This document shows positions 32,398 through 41,478 of a stretch of DNA of 64,000 nucleotides, piece after piece. The notes under the pieces were generated by a model. The model did not search any database. It worked only from the letters and a program-made list of their open reading frames with translations, and was not told where the DNA came from. Source of the DNA: CAYGYG01 sp964354155 (GTDB lineage Bacteria > Hydrothermota > Tepidihabitantia > SM23-42 > CAYGYG01); the NCBI GenBank assembly GCA_964354155.1, contig CAYGYG010000004.1, forward strand, positions 1 to 64,000, read 5' to 3'. Each line of letters starts with the position of its first letter. Positions within the stretch are counted from its first letter, which is position 1. The position numbers and the translations under genes are program-made.

Positions 32398-34019
32398 TCC
32401 ATGCCGCCACCCGGACCACATGCCCCTTCTGCAGCCTTGGGTGTGAGATCGGTATTCGCCGGGAACGGAATCGATTCGGAAACGAGTATCCGGACAGCGA
32501 TTTCAATCACGGTCGTGTCTGCCCGCGGGGCAGTCTGGCCGCACGCTATCTTGACTTTGAAAAGCGCCTGTGTTATCCCCGGTTCGGTAACCAGGAGATC
32601 ACCTGGACCCGAGCGGTCGAGGAACTGCGCCGCGTCTTGCTCAAACTCAAGCCGGAGCAGATCGCGGTCACCTTTGACAAAAACCTGACGCAGGAGGAGT
32701 TTGCCGATATCGGCGCACTAATCCGGGCCATGGCGATCACTAAATCCGCTTCGAGTTACCTTGAACCGGAGTACTATTTCAACGAGTCCTTTGGGGGAAG
32801 CCGTGTGGCCACACTTGAGGATCTGACGCAGGCCGAGGTCTTCCTGCTCGTGGGCGATGTCTTTGGGCAGGCCCCGGTCGCGGCGAAATTCATCTTAGAC
32901 GCTCGCTACCAGAGGCGCGAACACCGCATCGTGACGATTGACTCAGTCAGCTCCTACACGCTGTCGTTCGGCGACGTTCAGCTTCTGGTTGAGCCCGGCA
33001 CGGAGCCTTTGATCCTTGAAGCCCTCCTGAAACTCTCAAGCAAGAAGCACAAGCAGGCGAAAGAACTGTGCGCCCTGGCTTCAGTCGACGAATCAACCGT
33101 GGCCGCCGCCAGCGGTCTGCTGGACTCCCTGAATAACGGAGTGGTCATCGGAGTTATGGCCGCCGGCAAGAATGCTGCGCCGCTGGCCCAGGCGGTTCTC
33201 TTGGCTCAACTTGCCGATGAGCTTCCGGGGTCGAAGAAACGCTTGCCCCTGGCCGAATCGCTCAGTTTTGCCGGACCTCAGCCCATGAGCGAGATCCTTG
33301 CCCAAGTCGAGTCCAAGAGTATACGGGCAATCGTCAATTTCGGGGATTACTTTCCTTTCTTCTACCCCCAGCTCGAGCCGCTCCTCAAACAGCTGGAACT
33401 GATCGTCACGACTTCAACGTTGGTGCCCCCGCCAACGGACCTGCCCCTCCTCGTCTTTCCGGTCGCCTCTAACCTTGAGAAGAACGGAACAATCCGCACT
33501 TCCTTCGGACCCAAGCCGATTCAGGCGGTTGCCGCCCCGGTCAGCGGGGCCAAGACGATTGATGAGATCGCCGCCCTTCTTGCTCAGGCGTGCGGCGTAA
33601 CTTTGGGCCGCGCGCCTACCGCGAAGCCCGCCCCCGGGCAGCAGCGCGTAGAGTGGGGCGAATTGGTCGAACATGGGCTTGAGCGTCTAAAAGATGGCCG
33701 TAAGCGGGGCTCGGGCCAACGCCTGGTCGGCCAGAAGACTGCTTTTTCCTTCCTTGAGCTTCTCGAACAACCAGCCCTCGAGATAAGCTCTGATCTCGCG
33801 GTCAACCTCGGCGTTAAGCCGGGCGGGTCAATAACCCTTCAATCCGGGGCGTCAAAGGTCGATCAAATGGTTAGTATATCACCTCAAGCAAGAGATGATA
33901 TTATGCTCATATCTGTTGAAAGTCCAGCGAATCGAGACCTCTTCAGCGTCACTTCCGACAAACGCGACGGATCGATTCACATCGACCCCGCATTGGTCAA
34001 GATATGGAAAAAAGAATAG
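32394..34019 (+). CDS. molybdopterin-oxidoreductase-type subunit (FdhA/NuoG-like), short
   Basis: 541 residues from a GTG at 32394 that overlaps the previous stop; AAGGAG is eight bases upstream. An N-terminal [4Fe-4S] motif (CPFCSLGC ... GRVCPRG) introduces a molybdopterin/NuoG-like fold (SYLEPEYYFNES, ATLEDLTQAEVFLLVGD) and a small C-terminal beta domain. Formate dehydrogenases have a Cys or Sec ligand about 140 residues in; none is evident here, as the fold region has almost no cysteine. It may therefore be an electron-conducting or structural NuoG-like subunit rather than an active formate dehydrogenase. Confidence 0.75.
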   Translation: MIHAATRTTCPFCSLGCEIGIRRERNRFGNEYPDSDFNHGRVCPRGSLAARYLDFEKRLCYPRFGNQEITWTRAVEELRRVLLKLKPEQIAVTFDKNLTQEEFADIGALIRAMAITKSASSYLEPEYYFNESFGGSRVATLEDLTQAEVFLLVGDVFGQAPVAAKFILDARYQRREHRIVTIDSVSSYTLSFGDVQLLVEPGTEPLILEALLKLSSKKHKQAKELCALASVDESTVAAASGLLDSLNNGVVIGVMAAGKNAAPLAQAVLLAQLADELPGSKKRLPLAESLSFAGPQPMSEILAQVESKSIRAIVNFGDYFPFFYPQLEPLLKQLELIVTTSTLVPPPTDLPLLVFPVASNLEKNGTIRTSFGPKPIQAVAAPVSGAKTIDEIAALLAQACGVTLGRAPTAKPAPGQQRVEWGELVEHGLERLKDGRKRGSGQRLVGQKTAFSFLELLEQPALEISSDLAVNLGVKPGGSITLQSGASKVDQMVSISPQARDDIMLISVESPANRDLFSVTSDKRDGSIHIDPALVKIWKKE

Positions 34020-34471
34020 TCCTTGATTCTGACTATTGCATTGGCTGTCGTTCATGCGAGGCGGCATGCAAAGTAGCGTTCCAGGGCGAGGCGCGGATCA
34101 AGCACGGGCGAATTGGAGCCGTCGCCTTCCTCCCTCTTGCCTGCCGGCACTGCAAGGATGCCCTGTGTATGAAGGCATGTCCGGTCGAGGCGATTACGCG
34201 TGATGAAAAGAACAACCGCATTGTCCGAGCCAGTTTCAAATGTACGGGCTGTACTTCGTGTGCCCATGCCTGCCCATTCGGAGTCATTGATGCGCCTCTG
34301 CTGCGCCATATATCACAGAAGTGCAACGATTGCCGCGACTGGACAAAAGGTCCGCGGTGCGTTCTGGCCTGCTCAACCGGTGCTCTCAAGTACCTGCCGA
34401 CGGAACAGGTTGAGAAGATCGGTATCGGCGTACGTGTTATATCACGGAATCCGTTCGCGAGGCGAAGATGA
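34004..34471 (+). CDS. 4Fe-4S polyferredoxin (HycB/HydN-like)
   Basis: 155 residues with cysteine groups for four [4Fe-4S] clusters: CIGCRSCEAAC, CRHCKDALCMKACPVEA, CTGCTSCAHACPFG and CNDCRDWTKGPRCVLAC. This is the arrangement of HycB/HydN subunits that wire formate dehydrogenase or reductase modules to hydrogenase. It overlaps the preceding gene by 16 bases and the NuoH-like gene by 4. It probably hands electrons from the soluble module to the membrane hydrogenase. Confidence 0.9.
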   Translation: MEKRIVLDSDYCIGCRSCEAACKVAFQGEARIKHGRIGAVAFLPLACRHCKDALCMKACPVEAITRDEKNNRIVRASFKCTGCTSCAHACPFGVIDAPLLRHISQKCNDCRDWTKGPRCVLACSTGALKYLPTEQVEKIGIGVRVISRNPFARRR

Positions 34472-35379
34472 GTGACATCGTTGCCTTCGTGGTCTTCCCC
34501 GGATTCTTTTTTACCGCTCTGGTCGGGATGTTCCTCACCTGGGTCGACCGCAAGGTGTCCGCACTGCTTCAATGGAGGGTAGGTCCGCCATGGTATCAAC
34601 CCTACGCCGACTTCTTGAAACTTCTGCTCAAAGAAACCATGGTTCCCGAGGGCGCACCGCGCTTGTTATTCCTCGGCGCCCCGTTGGTGAGCATGCTCGC
34701 CCCGACCGTCGTGATGGTCATGCTCTGGAAGATGAACTTTGCCCCGCAGTTGTCTTTTCTCGGCGACCTGATCGTCATTCTCTATTTGTTCGCCCTGGTG
34801 CCAATCGCCGCGATCGTCGGTGGTTCAGCCTCAAGAAATCCCCTGAGCGCGGTCGGCGCATCGCGCGAAATGAGCTTGTACTTCGCCTATGAGCTGCCCT
34901 TTCTGCTAGCCCTGCTGGTCCCAGTGATAAAGGCCCAGGGTAGCATCCGAATCGGCCAACTGGTGCTGGCCCAGCTCGCCGCCCGTCCCTTTCTCTATTC
35001 CGTTTCAGGGGTGATTGCTTTCACCGTCGGTTTGATATGTGTTCAGGCGAAACTGGGTCTTGTTCCGTTTGACGCGCCGGAGGCTGAACAGGAAATAATG
35101 GGCGGACCTTATCTTGAATACTCCGGGGTGGCCCTGGCAATGTTCAAACTGAGCCGGGCAATGATGCTTTTCGTGATGCCGCTTTTCCTGATAACGGTTT
35201 TCTGGGGTGGCCTGGCCGATTGGTGGACGATTCCAAAGCTTTTGCTCATCCTTACGTTGATGATTCTCATCAAGAACACGAACCCGCGTCTGCGAATAGA
35301 ACAGGCGCTGAGGTTTTTCTGGACCCGCCTGTCGGTCGTCGGCGCGGTCGGATTGATTCTGGCGATCCTGGGGTGGTAA
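34468..35379 (+). CDS. group 4 hydrogenase membrane subunit, NuoH/HycD/EchB-like
   Basis: 303 residues, about eight membrane segments. The family signature is WVDRKVSALLQWRVGPPWYQPYADFLK in two parts near the N-terminus, the acidic loop DAPEAEQEIMGG and the Glu-containing SREMSLYFAYELP helix, all shared with complex I NuoH. It anchors the peripheral hydrogenase arm and belongs to the ion-translocation path. ATGA overlap with the upstream gene. Confidence 0.92.
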   Translation: MSDIVAFVVFPGFFFTALVGMFLTWVDRKVSALLQWRVGPPWYQPYADFLKLLLKETMVPEGAPRLLFLGAPLVSMLAPTVVMVMLWKMNFAPQLSFLGDLIVILYLFALVPIAAIVGGSASRNPLSAVGASREMSLYFAYELPFLLALLVPVIKAQGSIRIGQLVLAQLAARPFLYSVSGVIAFTVGLICVQAKLGLVPFDAPEAEQEIMGGPYLEYSGVALAMFKLSRAMMLFVMPLFLITVFWGGLADWWTIPKLLLILTLMILIKNTNPRLRIEQALRFFWTRLSVVGAVGLILAILGW

Positions 35380-35394
35380 CCGGAAGGAATGCAG

Positions 35395-35811
35395 ATGAAA
35401 GACATAAGGCTCTGGGGACTGAAAAAATCACCCTGGATCTTCCATGTTGCGGCCGCATCCTGCAACAACTGTGACATCGAGATTTTGGATGCGCTGACCC
35501 CAAAGTGGGACCTGGAACGTTTTGGGATCCTCCTCGTCGGTTCACCACGCCATGCCGATGCCCTGCTGGTCACCGGCGTGCTCAACCGGAAGTCCCTGCC
35601 CCGCGTGCTCAGGGTGTTTGAGCAGACGCCTAAACCGTGCCTCGTTATCGGAGTCGGCGCCTGCGCCTGTAATCGACATATGTTTGAACGTTCCTACAAC
35701 GTCGTCGGCCCCTACGACAAGCATCTCAAGGTCGATGTCTATATCCCGGGCTGTCCGCCCAAACCAGAAGCCATCATCCTGGGCGTGGTCAAAGCGTTAG
35801 GGCAGTTATGA
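35395..35811 (+). CDS. group 4 hydrogenase small subunit, NuoB/HycG/EchC-like
   Basis: 138 residues. The [4Fe-4S] ligands of the NuoB-type small subunit are visible: Cys23 and Cys26 (SCNNCDIEILD), the GACAC group and GCPPKPEA. The cluster is the proximal electron relay next to the Ni-Fe site. The ATG at 35395 is preferred to one two codons earlier because GGAAGG at 35382-35387 is then correctly spaced. Confidence 0.92.
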   Translation: MKDIRLWGLKKSPWIFHVAAASCNNCDIEILDALTPKWDLERFGILLVGSPRHADALLVTGVLNRKSLPRVLRVFEQTPKPCLVIGVGACACNRHMFERSYNVVGPYDKHLKVDVYIPGCPPKPEAIILGVVKALGQL

Positions 35812-36260
35812 ACAAGTCGTATTCCAAAGAATTCATCGAAGAGATTAAGACACGCTTCCCTGACGTGTCGGTCGAAGTGTACGCACCGCGGCGTACCTAC
35901 CTCCTGGTGCCTTGGGCGGCGGCCTACGACATTTCGAAATTCCTCTTTTCCGAGAAAAAGATGCGTCTGTCCACCGCGACCGGTCTTGATACCCGGGATG
36001 GGATCGAGATCATCTATCATTTCTCGCATGATGAAAGCGGCACTTATTACAGCGTCCGGGCGATAATCCCCAAGGACAATCTGAAGATTAAAAGCCTGAC
36101 CGACTTTCTACCCGCGGCCAACTGGATCGAACGCGAAATCCACGAACTTCTGGGTGTTGATTTCGCGGGCCACCCCAATCTTGCTCCGCTATTGACCTCG
36201 GAAGATTGGCCCAAGGATGCTTATCCCCTGCGTCGCGACTACCCGAAGGAGTCGAAGTGA
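35808..36260 (+). CDS. group 4 hydrogenase subunit, NuoC/EchD-like
   Basis: 150 residues of the 30-kDa complex I subunit family: YSVRAIIPKDNLKIKSLTDFLPAANWIEREIHELLGVDFAGHPN is its central signature (given in part: NWIEREIHELLG). The C-terminal YPLRRDYPKE is also typical. It is separate from the large subunit, as in Ech, not fused as in HycE. It overlaps both neighbours by 4 bases. Confidence 0.9.
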   Translation: MNKSYSKEFIEEIKTRFPDVSVEVYAPRRTYLLVPWAAAYDISKFLFSEKKMRLSTATGLDTRDGIEIIYHFSHDESGTYYSVRAIIPKDNLKIKSLTDFLPAANWIEREIHELLGVDFAGHPNLAPLLTSEDWPKDAYPLRRDYPKESK

Positions 36261-37435
36261 GAAGAGTAGTCCCGATCGGCCCTTACCATCCCCTGCAGGA
36301 AGAACCCGAGTTCTTCAAGCTCATCGTCGAGGGCGAAAAGGTAGTTGACCTCGAAATCAATCTCGGCTACAACCATCGGGGACACGAATACATTTCCACG
36401 ACGATGCCTTTCGAACAAGTTCCCTTCCTCGTCGAGAGAATTTGCGGTATCTGCTCCAATTCACATCCCTACGCCTATTGCCTGGCGGTCGAAGACTTGG
36501 CCCGGATTGAAGCGCCGCCGCGCGGTCAATTCATCCGCACCATCATCGGCGAGATGGAACGCATCCACTCGCACTACCTCTGGCTGGGCTTGGCCGGTCA
36601 CTTCATCGGCTACAACACGATCTGGATGTGGTCCTGGCGCTACCGCGAACCGTTGCTCGACCTTTTTGAGTTAATCACGGGCAATCGCAATCACTACGCA
36701 ATGAACAAGATCGGCGGTGCCCGGCGCGATATACCGGCCGACGTACACGCTTCCATCCAGACGTACCTAAACACCATCGAAAAGAAGACGGGGATGTTTG
36801 CCAAGGCGATTCTCGACGATCCGGTGATACTGGCGCGTCTCCAGGGCGTCGGCGTCCTCCCGAGGCAGGATGCCATCGCCTACGGTGTCCTTGGACCGAC
36901 GGCCCGCGCTTCCGGCATTGCGATTGACGTGCGCAAAGATGATCCTTATGACGCCTACGACAAAGTCAAGTGGGACATAGTAGTGTATCAGGAAGGTGAC
37001 GTGCTGGCCAAGGCCAAGATAAGGCTCATGGAGTGTTTCGAATCGATCAAGATCATCCGGCAGTGTCTAAACGAACTGCCTGATGGACCGATCCTCTTCC
37101 CCGTCGAGGATATCCCGGCGGGCGAAGGCATCGGACGGCATGAAGCACCGCGCGGCGAGGTCATCCATTACGTGCGCGGCGATGGCGGGACTACTCCGGT
37201 TCGCCACAAGATTCGGGCGCCAAGCTACATGAACATCGCCGCCAATCCCGTCATGGTCAAAGGTTACACCATTGCCGACGCCGCACTGGTCCTGGCTGCG
37301 GTCGATCCTTGCTACTGCTGCACCGAACGTTTTTCAGTAATCCAGGACGGTAAGACGAAGTTCTCGTTCAAGGACTTGCTGCGCATGTCATTTGACAAGA
37401 CCGAGCAACTGAGGAGACAGTATGGCCGAAGCTAA
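36257..37435 (+). CDS. group 4 [NiFe]-hydrogenase large subunit (NuoD/HycE/EchE-like)
   Basis: 392 residues from a GTG overlapping the previous stop, AAGGAG upstream. All four Ni-Fe ligands are present: Cys63 and Cys66 (RICGICSNSHPYAYC) and Cys352 and Cys355 (DPCYCCTER). NuoD of respiratory complex I lacks these, so this is a true hydrogenase catalytic subunit. After Arg358 there are 34 more residues, which may be a C-terminal peptide cut off by a maturation endopeptidase; none is encoded here, nor are hyp genes. Together with the antiporter subunits it would couple H2 formation or use to ion transport. Confidence 0.95.
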   Translation: MRRVVPIGPYHPLQEEPEFFKLIVEGEKVVDLEINLGYNHRGHEYISTTMPFEQVPFLVERICGICSNSHPYAYCLAVEDLARIEAPPRGQFIRTIIGEMERIHSHYLWLGLAGHFIGYNTIWMWSWRYREPLLDLFELITGNRNHYAMNKIGGARRDIPADVHASIQTYLNTIEKKTGMFAKAILDDPVILARLQGVGVLPRQDAIAYGVLGPTARASGIAIDVRKDDPYDAYDKVKWDIVVYQEGDVLAKAKIRLMECFESIKIIRQCLNELPDGPILFPVEDIPAGEGIGRHEAPRGEVIHYVRGDGGTTPVRHKIRAPSYMNIAANPVMVKGYTIADAALVLAAVDPCYCCTERFSVIQDGKTKFSFKDLLRMSFDKTEQLRRQYGRS

Positions 37436-39923
37436 TGCCATCCTCGTTCCACTGGCAATCCTTGTCCCGATCCTCGGCGCGTTGCTCGGACTCATCAAGC
37501 CGTTGCGCCGCATTTTTGGCCTGAGCACGGCACTGATCACTCTCTACATCGCGGGGCGGCTGTTCCTGGCCATCCGCCAAACCGGTCCGGTCAGCGTTCA
37601 CCTCTTCGATATTGAGGGCTTGAGGCTCATGCTCGGCGCCGACACGCTGTCAGCTTTTATCGCCGTCTCAACCTCCCTCTTCTCCGCCCTGTTGGCACTC
37701 TATTCGCCTCGGGCGGTTGACGCCTATCCGGGCGGCCGATACTATCCGGTGCTGATTCTGCTCACGCTCGCGGCAGCCAACGGCGCCGCCCTTTCCCTAA
37801 GCCTGCTCATGCTGGTCTTTTTCTGGGGCTGCCTGGCGGGCCTACTCTACGTGTTGTTGCTGGTAAGCCGTAAGGAGGCCGGGCGCGCCGCCCAGAAGGC
37901 AATGATCATCGTGGGCGCATCAGACGTTATGCTGTTGATCGGCGTTGGTTTGCTGATCGGTCGCTACGGCGTCGATTCGGTGAGCATCGAGCGCCCGTTG
38001 GCGCTCTTCGAACCTCTGGCGGTCGTGGCATACCTCTGTTTGTGCATCGGAGCATTGGCCAAGGCCGGCGCAATGCCTCTCCACAGTTGGATCCCTGAGG
38101 CCGCGACGGTGGCTCCGGCTTCGACCATGGCCTTCATTCCCGCCAGCCTTGACAAACTGCTTGGCATTTACCTTCTGATCCGCGCTTCCTACTTTATCTT
38201 CGACATCTCCGGACACATGATTGTGAAGCTTTTGCTGCTCACGATCGGCGCAATCACCGTTGTGGCCGCGGTCATCATGGCGATGGTTCAAAAGGAGGCG
38301 CTGAAGCTGCTTTCCTTCCACGCGGTGTCGCAGGTCGGCTACATGGTGATGGGTATCGGGACCGGCCTGCCGGTAGGAGTTGCCGGCGGCCTTTTCCACA
38401 TGCTCAACCATTCCATCTACAAGGCCTGCCTTTTTCTTTCGACCGGTTCGGTCGAGCACCGGGCCAAAACGAGCGAACTCGAATTCCTTGGTGGACTCGG
38501 TGTCAAAATGCCCTGGACGCTTTTTAGCTTTTTGATCGCCGCGCTCGCGATCTCCGGGGTCCCGCCCCTCAACGGTTTCTACTCCAAGTGGATGGTCTAC
38601 CAAGGACTTGCCGAGATGGGCCGGCAGACCAAGCTCTGGCCGCTGTTTCTTCTTGCCGCAATGTTCGGCAGCGTGTTAACCCTGGCTTCGTTCCTGAAGA
38701 TGATCCACGCACAATTCCTGGGCGACCGGCCCAAGGCCCTCGATTCGGTGCGTGAGGCACCCGTTTCGATGGTTGTCCCTGGTGTGCTGCTCGCCCTGCT
38801 TTGCATAATATTCGGTATCTTTGCCGCCCAGTTGCCAATACCCTATCTGATTCTTCCTTCATTGCCGTTCTCGGTTGGGGGACTCGGCTTCTGGTCGCCG
38901 ACCCTGGCCACGGTATTGCTGCTCGCCGGGCTGCTTATCGGACTCATCATTTTCCTGTCCGGAACCGGCTTGAAACCTCGCTCAAGCTCTGTCTTCACCG
39001 GCGGTGAGCTTCTGGAGGGCGAGGAAACGCGCATCCCTGGTACCGAGTTCTACTCTTCGATCGGCTTCTTGAAGCACCTGCCCCACCTGCTGAAGCAGGG
39101 CGAGGCCGGTGTTTTCGATGTCTACAATCAAGCCGTCTATGCCGTCGAGAACACGGCGGGAGTTGTCTTCAAGTACACCGATCGCTTCTTCAATCAGCTG
39201 AACGGTGTGGTCGTCGAAGTAGTCCGCCTGAGCAGCAGCACGGCGCGGTCGTTTTTCGGCTGGGTTCTGCTGCCGGTTGCGGTTCTGCTGCTTGGATACC
39301 TGGCGAGCGGGGACCGATCATTCCTGCGCTTGCTGGCCGTCGTGCTCATGCTGGGCGGTCCGGTTTTAGCCCTGACCGAGATCGACCTTTATCACTTTTT
39401 CTACGCGACCGCCGCTGGTCAGCTCGGCCTGGTGCTGCTCAGCTTCAGCACCGCCCACCTTCCCGGACCGGCCGTCGGCATGTATCAACTTCTCACCGGG
39501 CTCGTCGCCCTGGAGATCGTCTATGTCGGCGTGCGCCGCGCGGTTACTATCGCCGGTGGGTCGCGCATTGATGGGATGCAGGGAATTCTGCACAACGCCG
39601 GGCTGGAATCCGTGGGATTCATTCTGGGCGGTCTCATGCTGTCGGCCCTGCCGCCGACCGCCAACTTCATCGCCAAGTACTTCGGTGCCGGCCTTTTTGT
39701 CGACCAGCCGGTCATGACAACGATGATCGGGGCGGCCGCGCTGTTGAACCTGGCCTCCTTCCTTCGCATCACGCGCTTAGTCTTCCTCGGACCGGATCGT
39801 TTTCACGTACGACCGCGGCCGGGGTTTGACGCGTTCCTTGTCATTGTTCTGGTCATTCTCAACCTGGTCGCCCTGGCCGCAGCACGTGGTTTCATTGGAA
39901 TACTAGCAGGAGCAGGGGGTTAG
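37422..39923 (+). CDS. NuoL/HyfB-type antiporter-like subunit with an extra C-terminal half-module
   Basis: 833 residues. Residues 1-~500 are a normal proton-translocating antiporter module, with the lysine helix MVQKEALKLLSFHAVSQVGY, the charged LHSWIPEAATVAPAS and ISGVPPLNGFYSKW. A hydrophilic stretch (~500-600) follows, and then about 220 more residues with further membrane helices, ending in a block GFILGGLMLSALPPTANFIAKYF that repeats the PPL/GF..K pattern of the first module. So a second, incomplete antiporter half appears fused on. It overlaps the large-subunit gene by 14 bases. Confidence 0.88.
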   Translation: MAEANAILVPLAILVPILGALLGLIKPLRRIFGLSTALITLYIAGRLFLAIRQTGPVSVHLFDIEGLRLMLGADTLSAFIAVSTSLFSALLALYSPRAVDAYPGGRYYPVLILLTLAAANGAALSLSLLMLVFFWGCLAGLLYVLLLVSRKEAGRAAQKAMIIVGASDVMLLIGVGLLIGRYGVDSVSIERPLALFEPLAVVAYLCLCIGALAKAGAMPLHSWIPEAATVAPASTMAFIPASLDKLLGIYLLIRASYFIFDISGHMIVKLLLLTIGAITVVAAVIMAMVQKEALKLLSFHAVSQVGYMVMGIGTGLPVGVAGGLFHMLNHSIYKACLFLSTGSVEHRAKTSELEFLGGLGVKMPWTLFSFLIAALAISGVPPLNGFYSKWMVYQGLAEMGRQTKLWPLFLLAAMFGSVLTLASFLKMIHAQFLGDRPKALDSVREAPVSMVVPGVLLALLCIIFGIFAAQLPIPYLILPSLPFSVGGLGFWSPTLATVLLLAGLLIGLIIFLSGTGLKPRSSSVFTGGELLEGEETRIPGTEFYSSIGFLKHLPHLLKQGEAGVFDVYNQAVYAVENTAGVVFKYTDRFFNQLNGVVVEVVRLSSSTARSFFGWVLLPVAVLLLGYLASGDRSFLRLLAVVLMLGGPVLALTEIDLYHFFYATAAGQLGLVLLSFSTAHLPGPAVGMYQLLTGLVALEIVYVGVRRAVTIAGGSRIDGMQGILHNAGLESVGFILGGLMLSALPPTANFIAKYFGAGLFVDQPVMTTMIGAAALLNLASFLRITRLVFLGPDRFHVRPRPGFDAFLVIVLVILNLVALAAARGFIGILAGAGG

Positions 39924-39924
39924 A

Positions 39925-41337
39925 ATGATGATGGCTTCAATAGTCCTGCCGATCGTCGGCGCCTTCATCGTTCTGCTGTTGGGCCGGGCCCGAAGGTTTC
40001 AAGGGGCACTGGCGGTCGTATTCGCCGGGGCGACCGCCTTGTTGGCAATCTGGCGCCTGCCCAGCGTTCTGGACGGTTATCGCTACTGCTGGCATTTGCC
40101 GTTTCTTCCGGGACTCGATCTTCTCTGTATTACCAGCCCGCTCTCGGCCTACATGGCGGTTTCCGCGTCGCTGATCGGCGCACTCATCGTTCTCTACTCA
40201 GTACAATACATGGCCCACGATGAGCGCGCCACCGAGTACTATTTCTTTGTCCTGCTCTTCATCGGCTCGATGATGGGTCTGGTCTATTCGGCCAACGTTA
40301 TTCTAATGTACGTTTTCTGGGAGACGACCGCAATATGCTCGTGGCGACTTATCGGTCACCACCGGGATACTCCCCAGCACTTGCTCAACGCCGACAAAGC
40401 GTTTTTGATCACCGTGCTCGGTTCGGCCTGCATGCTTATCGGCTTCGAAATGCTGCATCAGCAGACCCACACCTTGATCATCGCCAAGATGAAAGGCTTC
40501 ACGCCGTCGATTGGCGTAGCCTTGTTGATCATGACGGGCATCATGGCCAAGTCCGCTCAACTGCCCTTCCATACCTGGCTGCCTGATGCCGGCGTTGCGC
40601 CAACTCCGGTCACCGCCCTGCTCCACGCCGCGGTCCTGGTGAAGATCGGCGTCTTCGCCTTCGCGCGCCTTTTCGTAGGAACCATGGCATTGCCGGCCGG
40701 CTTCGACCAGTTTCTCCTGGTGATCCTCGCGGCGGGTATGCTGGTCAGCGGCTGCGCCGCCCTCGTCGAGCACGACATGAAGCGCATCCTCGCCTACTCC
40801 ACGGTCAGCCAGCTGAGCTTGATTCTAATCGGGTTAGTGATCGGCAACCCGGTAGCGGTTACGGGCGCCGTATTCTACATCTTTGCCCACGGCCTGTCCA
40901 AAGCCGGCCTGTTTCTGGGCGCCGGCGTCGTCGATCATTACATGAACGAACGGGACATTAGGAAACTCGGCGGAATGAACCACCTCTTCCCCACCAACGG
41001 CGTCGGCTTCTTGCTGTGTGCCCTGTCGATCATGGGCATTCCGCCTTTTGGCGGATTCTTCGGCAAGCTTTTCATTCTGATGGGCGCAATCCAAGCCAAT
41101 CAAATCGGCTTGGCCGCTGCGATTGCCATCGCCGCCGTGCTCAGCCTGCTCTACATCATGCGTCTGTGGACTAAGGTCTTTATGGGCCCGCCGGTCGAAT
41201 TGAAAGCCGGTCCGCGATTCGACCTGATGTCCCTCGTCGTGCTGATCTTCGGGCTCCTGTCTATCATCTCGGTGTTGTTCATCAAATATCCGTTTGACGT
41301 AGTTGTCAATCTTACCAATCAGCTTCTGAGGCGATAA
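39925..41337 (+). CDS. NuoM/NuoN/HyfF-type antiporter-like subunit
   Basis: 470 residues, about 13-14 membrane segments. It carries the antiporter signatures YVFWETTAICSWRLIG (conserved Glu), QLPFHTWLPDAGVAPTPVTALLHA and HDMKRILAYSTVSQLS. It is the second ion-translocating subunit and the last gene of the operon. Three ATGs in a row (39925-39933) follow GGAGC and a G-run, so the exact start is uncertain by two codons. Confidence 0.9.
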   Translation: MMMASIVLPIVGAFIVLLLGRARRFQGALAVVFAGATALLAIWRLPSVLDGYRYCWHLPFLPGLDLLCITSPLSAYMAVSASLIGALIVLYSVQYMAHDERATEYYFFVLLFIGSMMGLVYSANVILMYVFWETTAICSWRLIGHHRDTPQHLLNADKAFLITVLGSACMLIGFEMLHQQTHTLIIAKMKGFTPSIGVALLIMTGIMAKSAQLPFHTWLPDAGVAPTPVTALLHAAVLVKIGVFAFARLFVGTMALPAGFDQFLLVILAAGMLVSGCAALVEHDMKRILAYSTVSQLSLILIGLVIGNPVAVTGAVFYIFAHGLSKAGLFLGAGVVDHYMNERDIRKLGGMNHLFPTNGVGFLLCALSIMGIPPFGGFFGKLFILMGAIQANQIGLAAAIAIAAVLSLLYIMRLWTKVFMGPPVELKAGPRFDLMSLVVLIFGLLSIISVLFIKYPFDVVVNLTNQLLRR

Positions 41338-41424
41338 CTCCGGTCAACCCTGTTGTCGTTCACATTCCTTGCGCAGCGCCCGCAGGTCTTGTCGGTCATC
41401 GAAGCTCGTGGCCACAAGTGAATC

Positions 41425-41453
41425 TTGACAGGATGCTATTTTCGCGGTAGACT
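41425..41453 (+). promoter_or_regulatory. promoter of the radical SAM/SPASM gene
   Basis: TTGACA (41425-41430), 17-base spacer, TAGACT (41448-41453), 25 bases upstream of the ATG. Confidence 0.6.
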
Positions 41454-41478
41454 GGTTCATGATATTTCACAGGATGCC

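Noticed and set aside
37920..38603. 227-codon minus-strand frame inside the NuoL-like gene
   Set aside because: His/Asp/Arg-rich shadow of a membrane protein; no ribosome site and no family resemblance.
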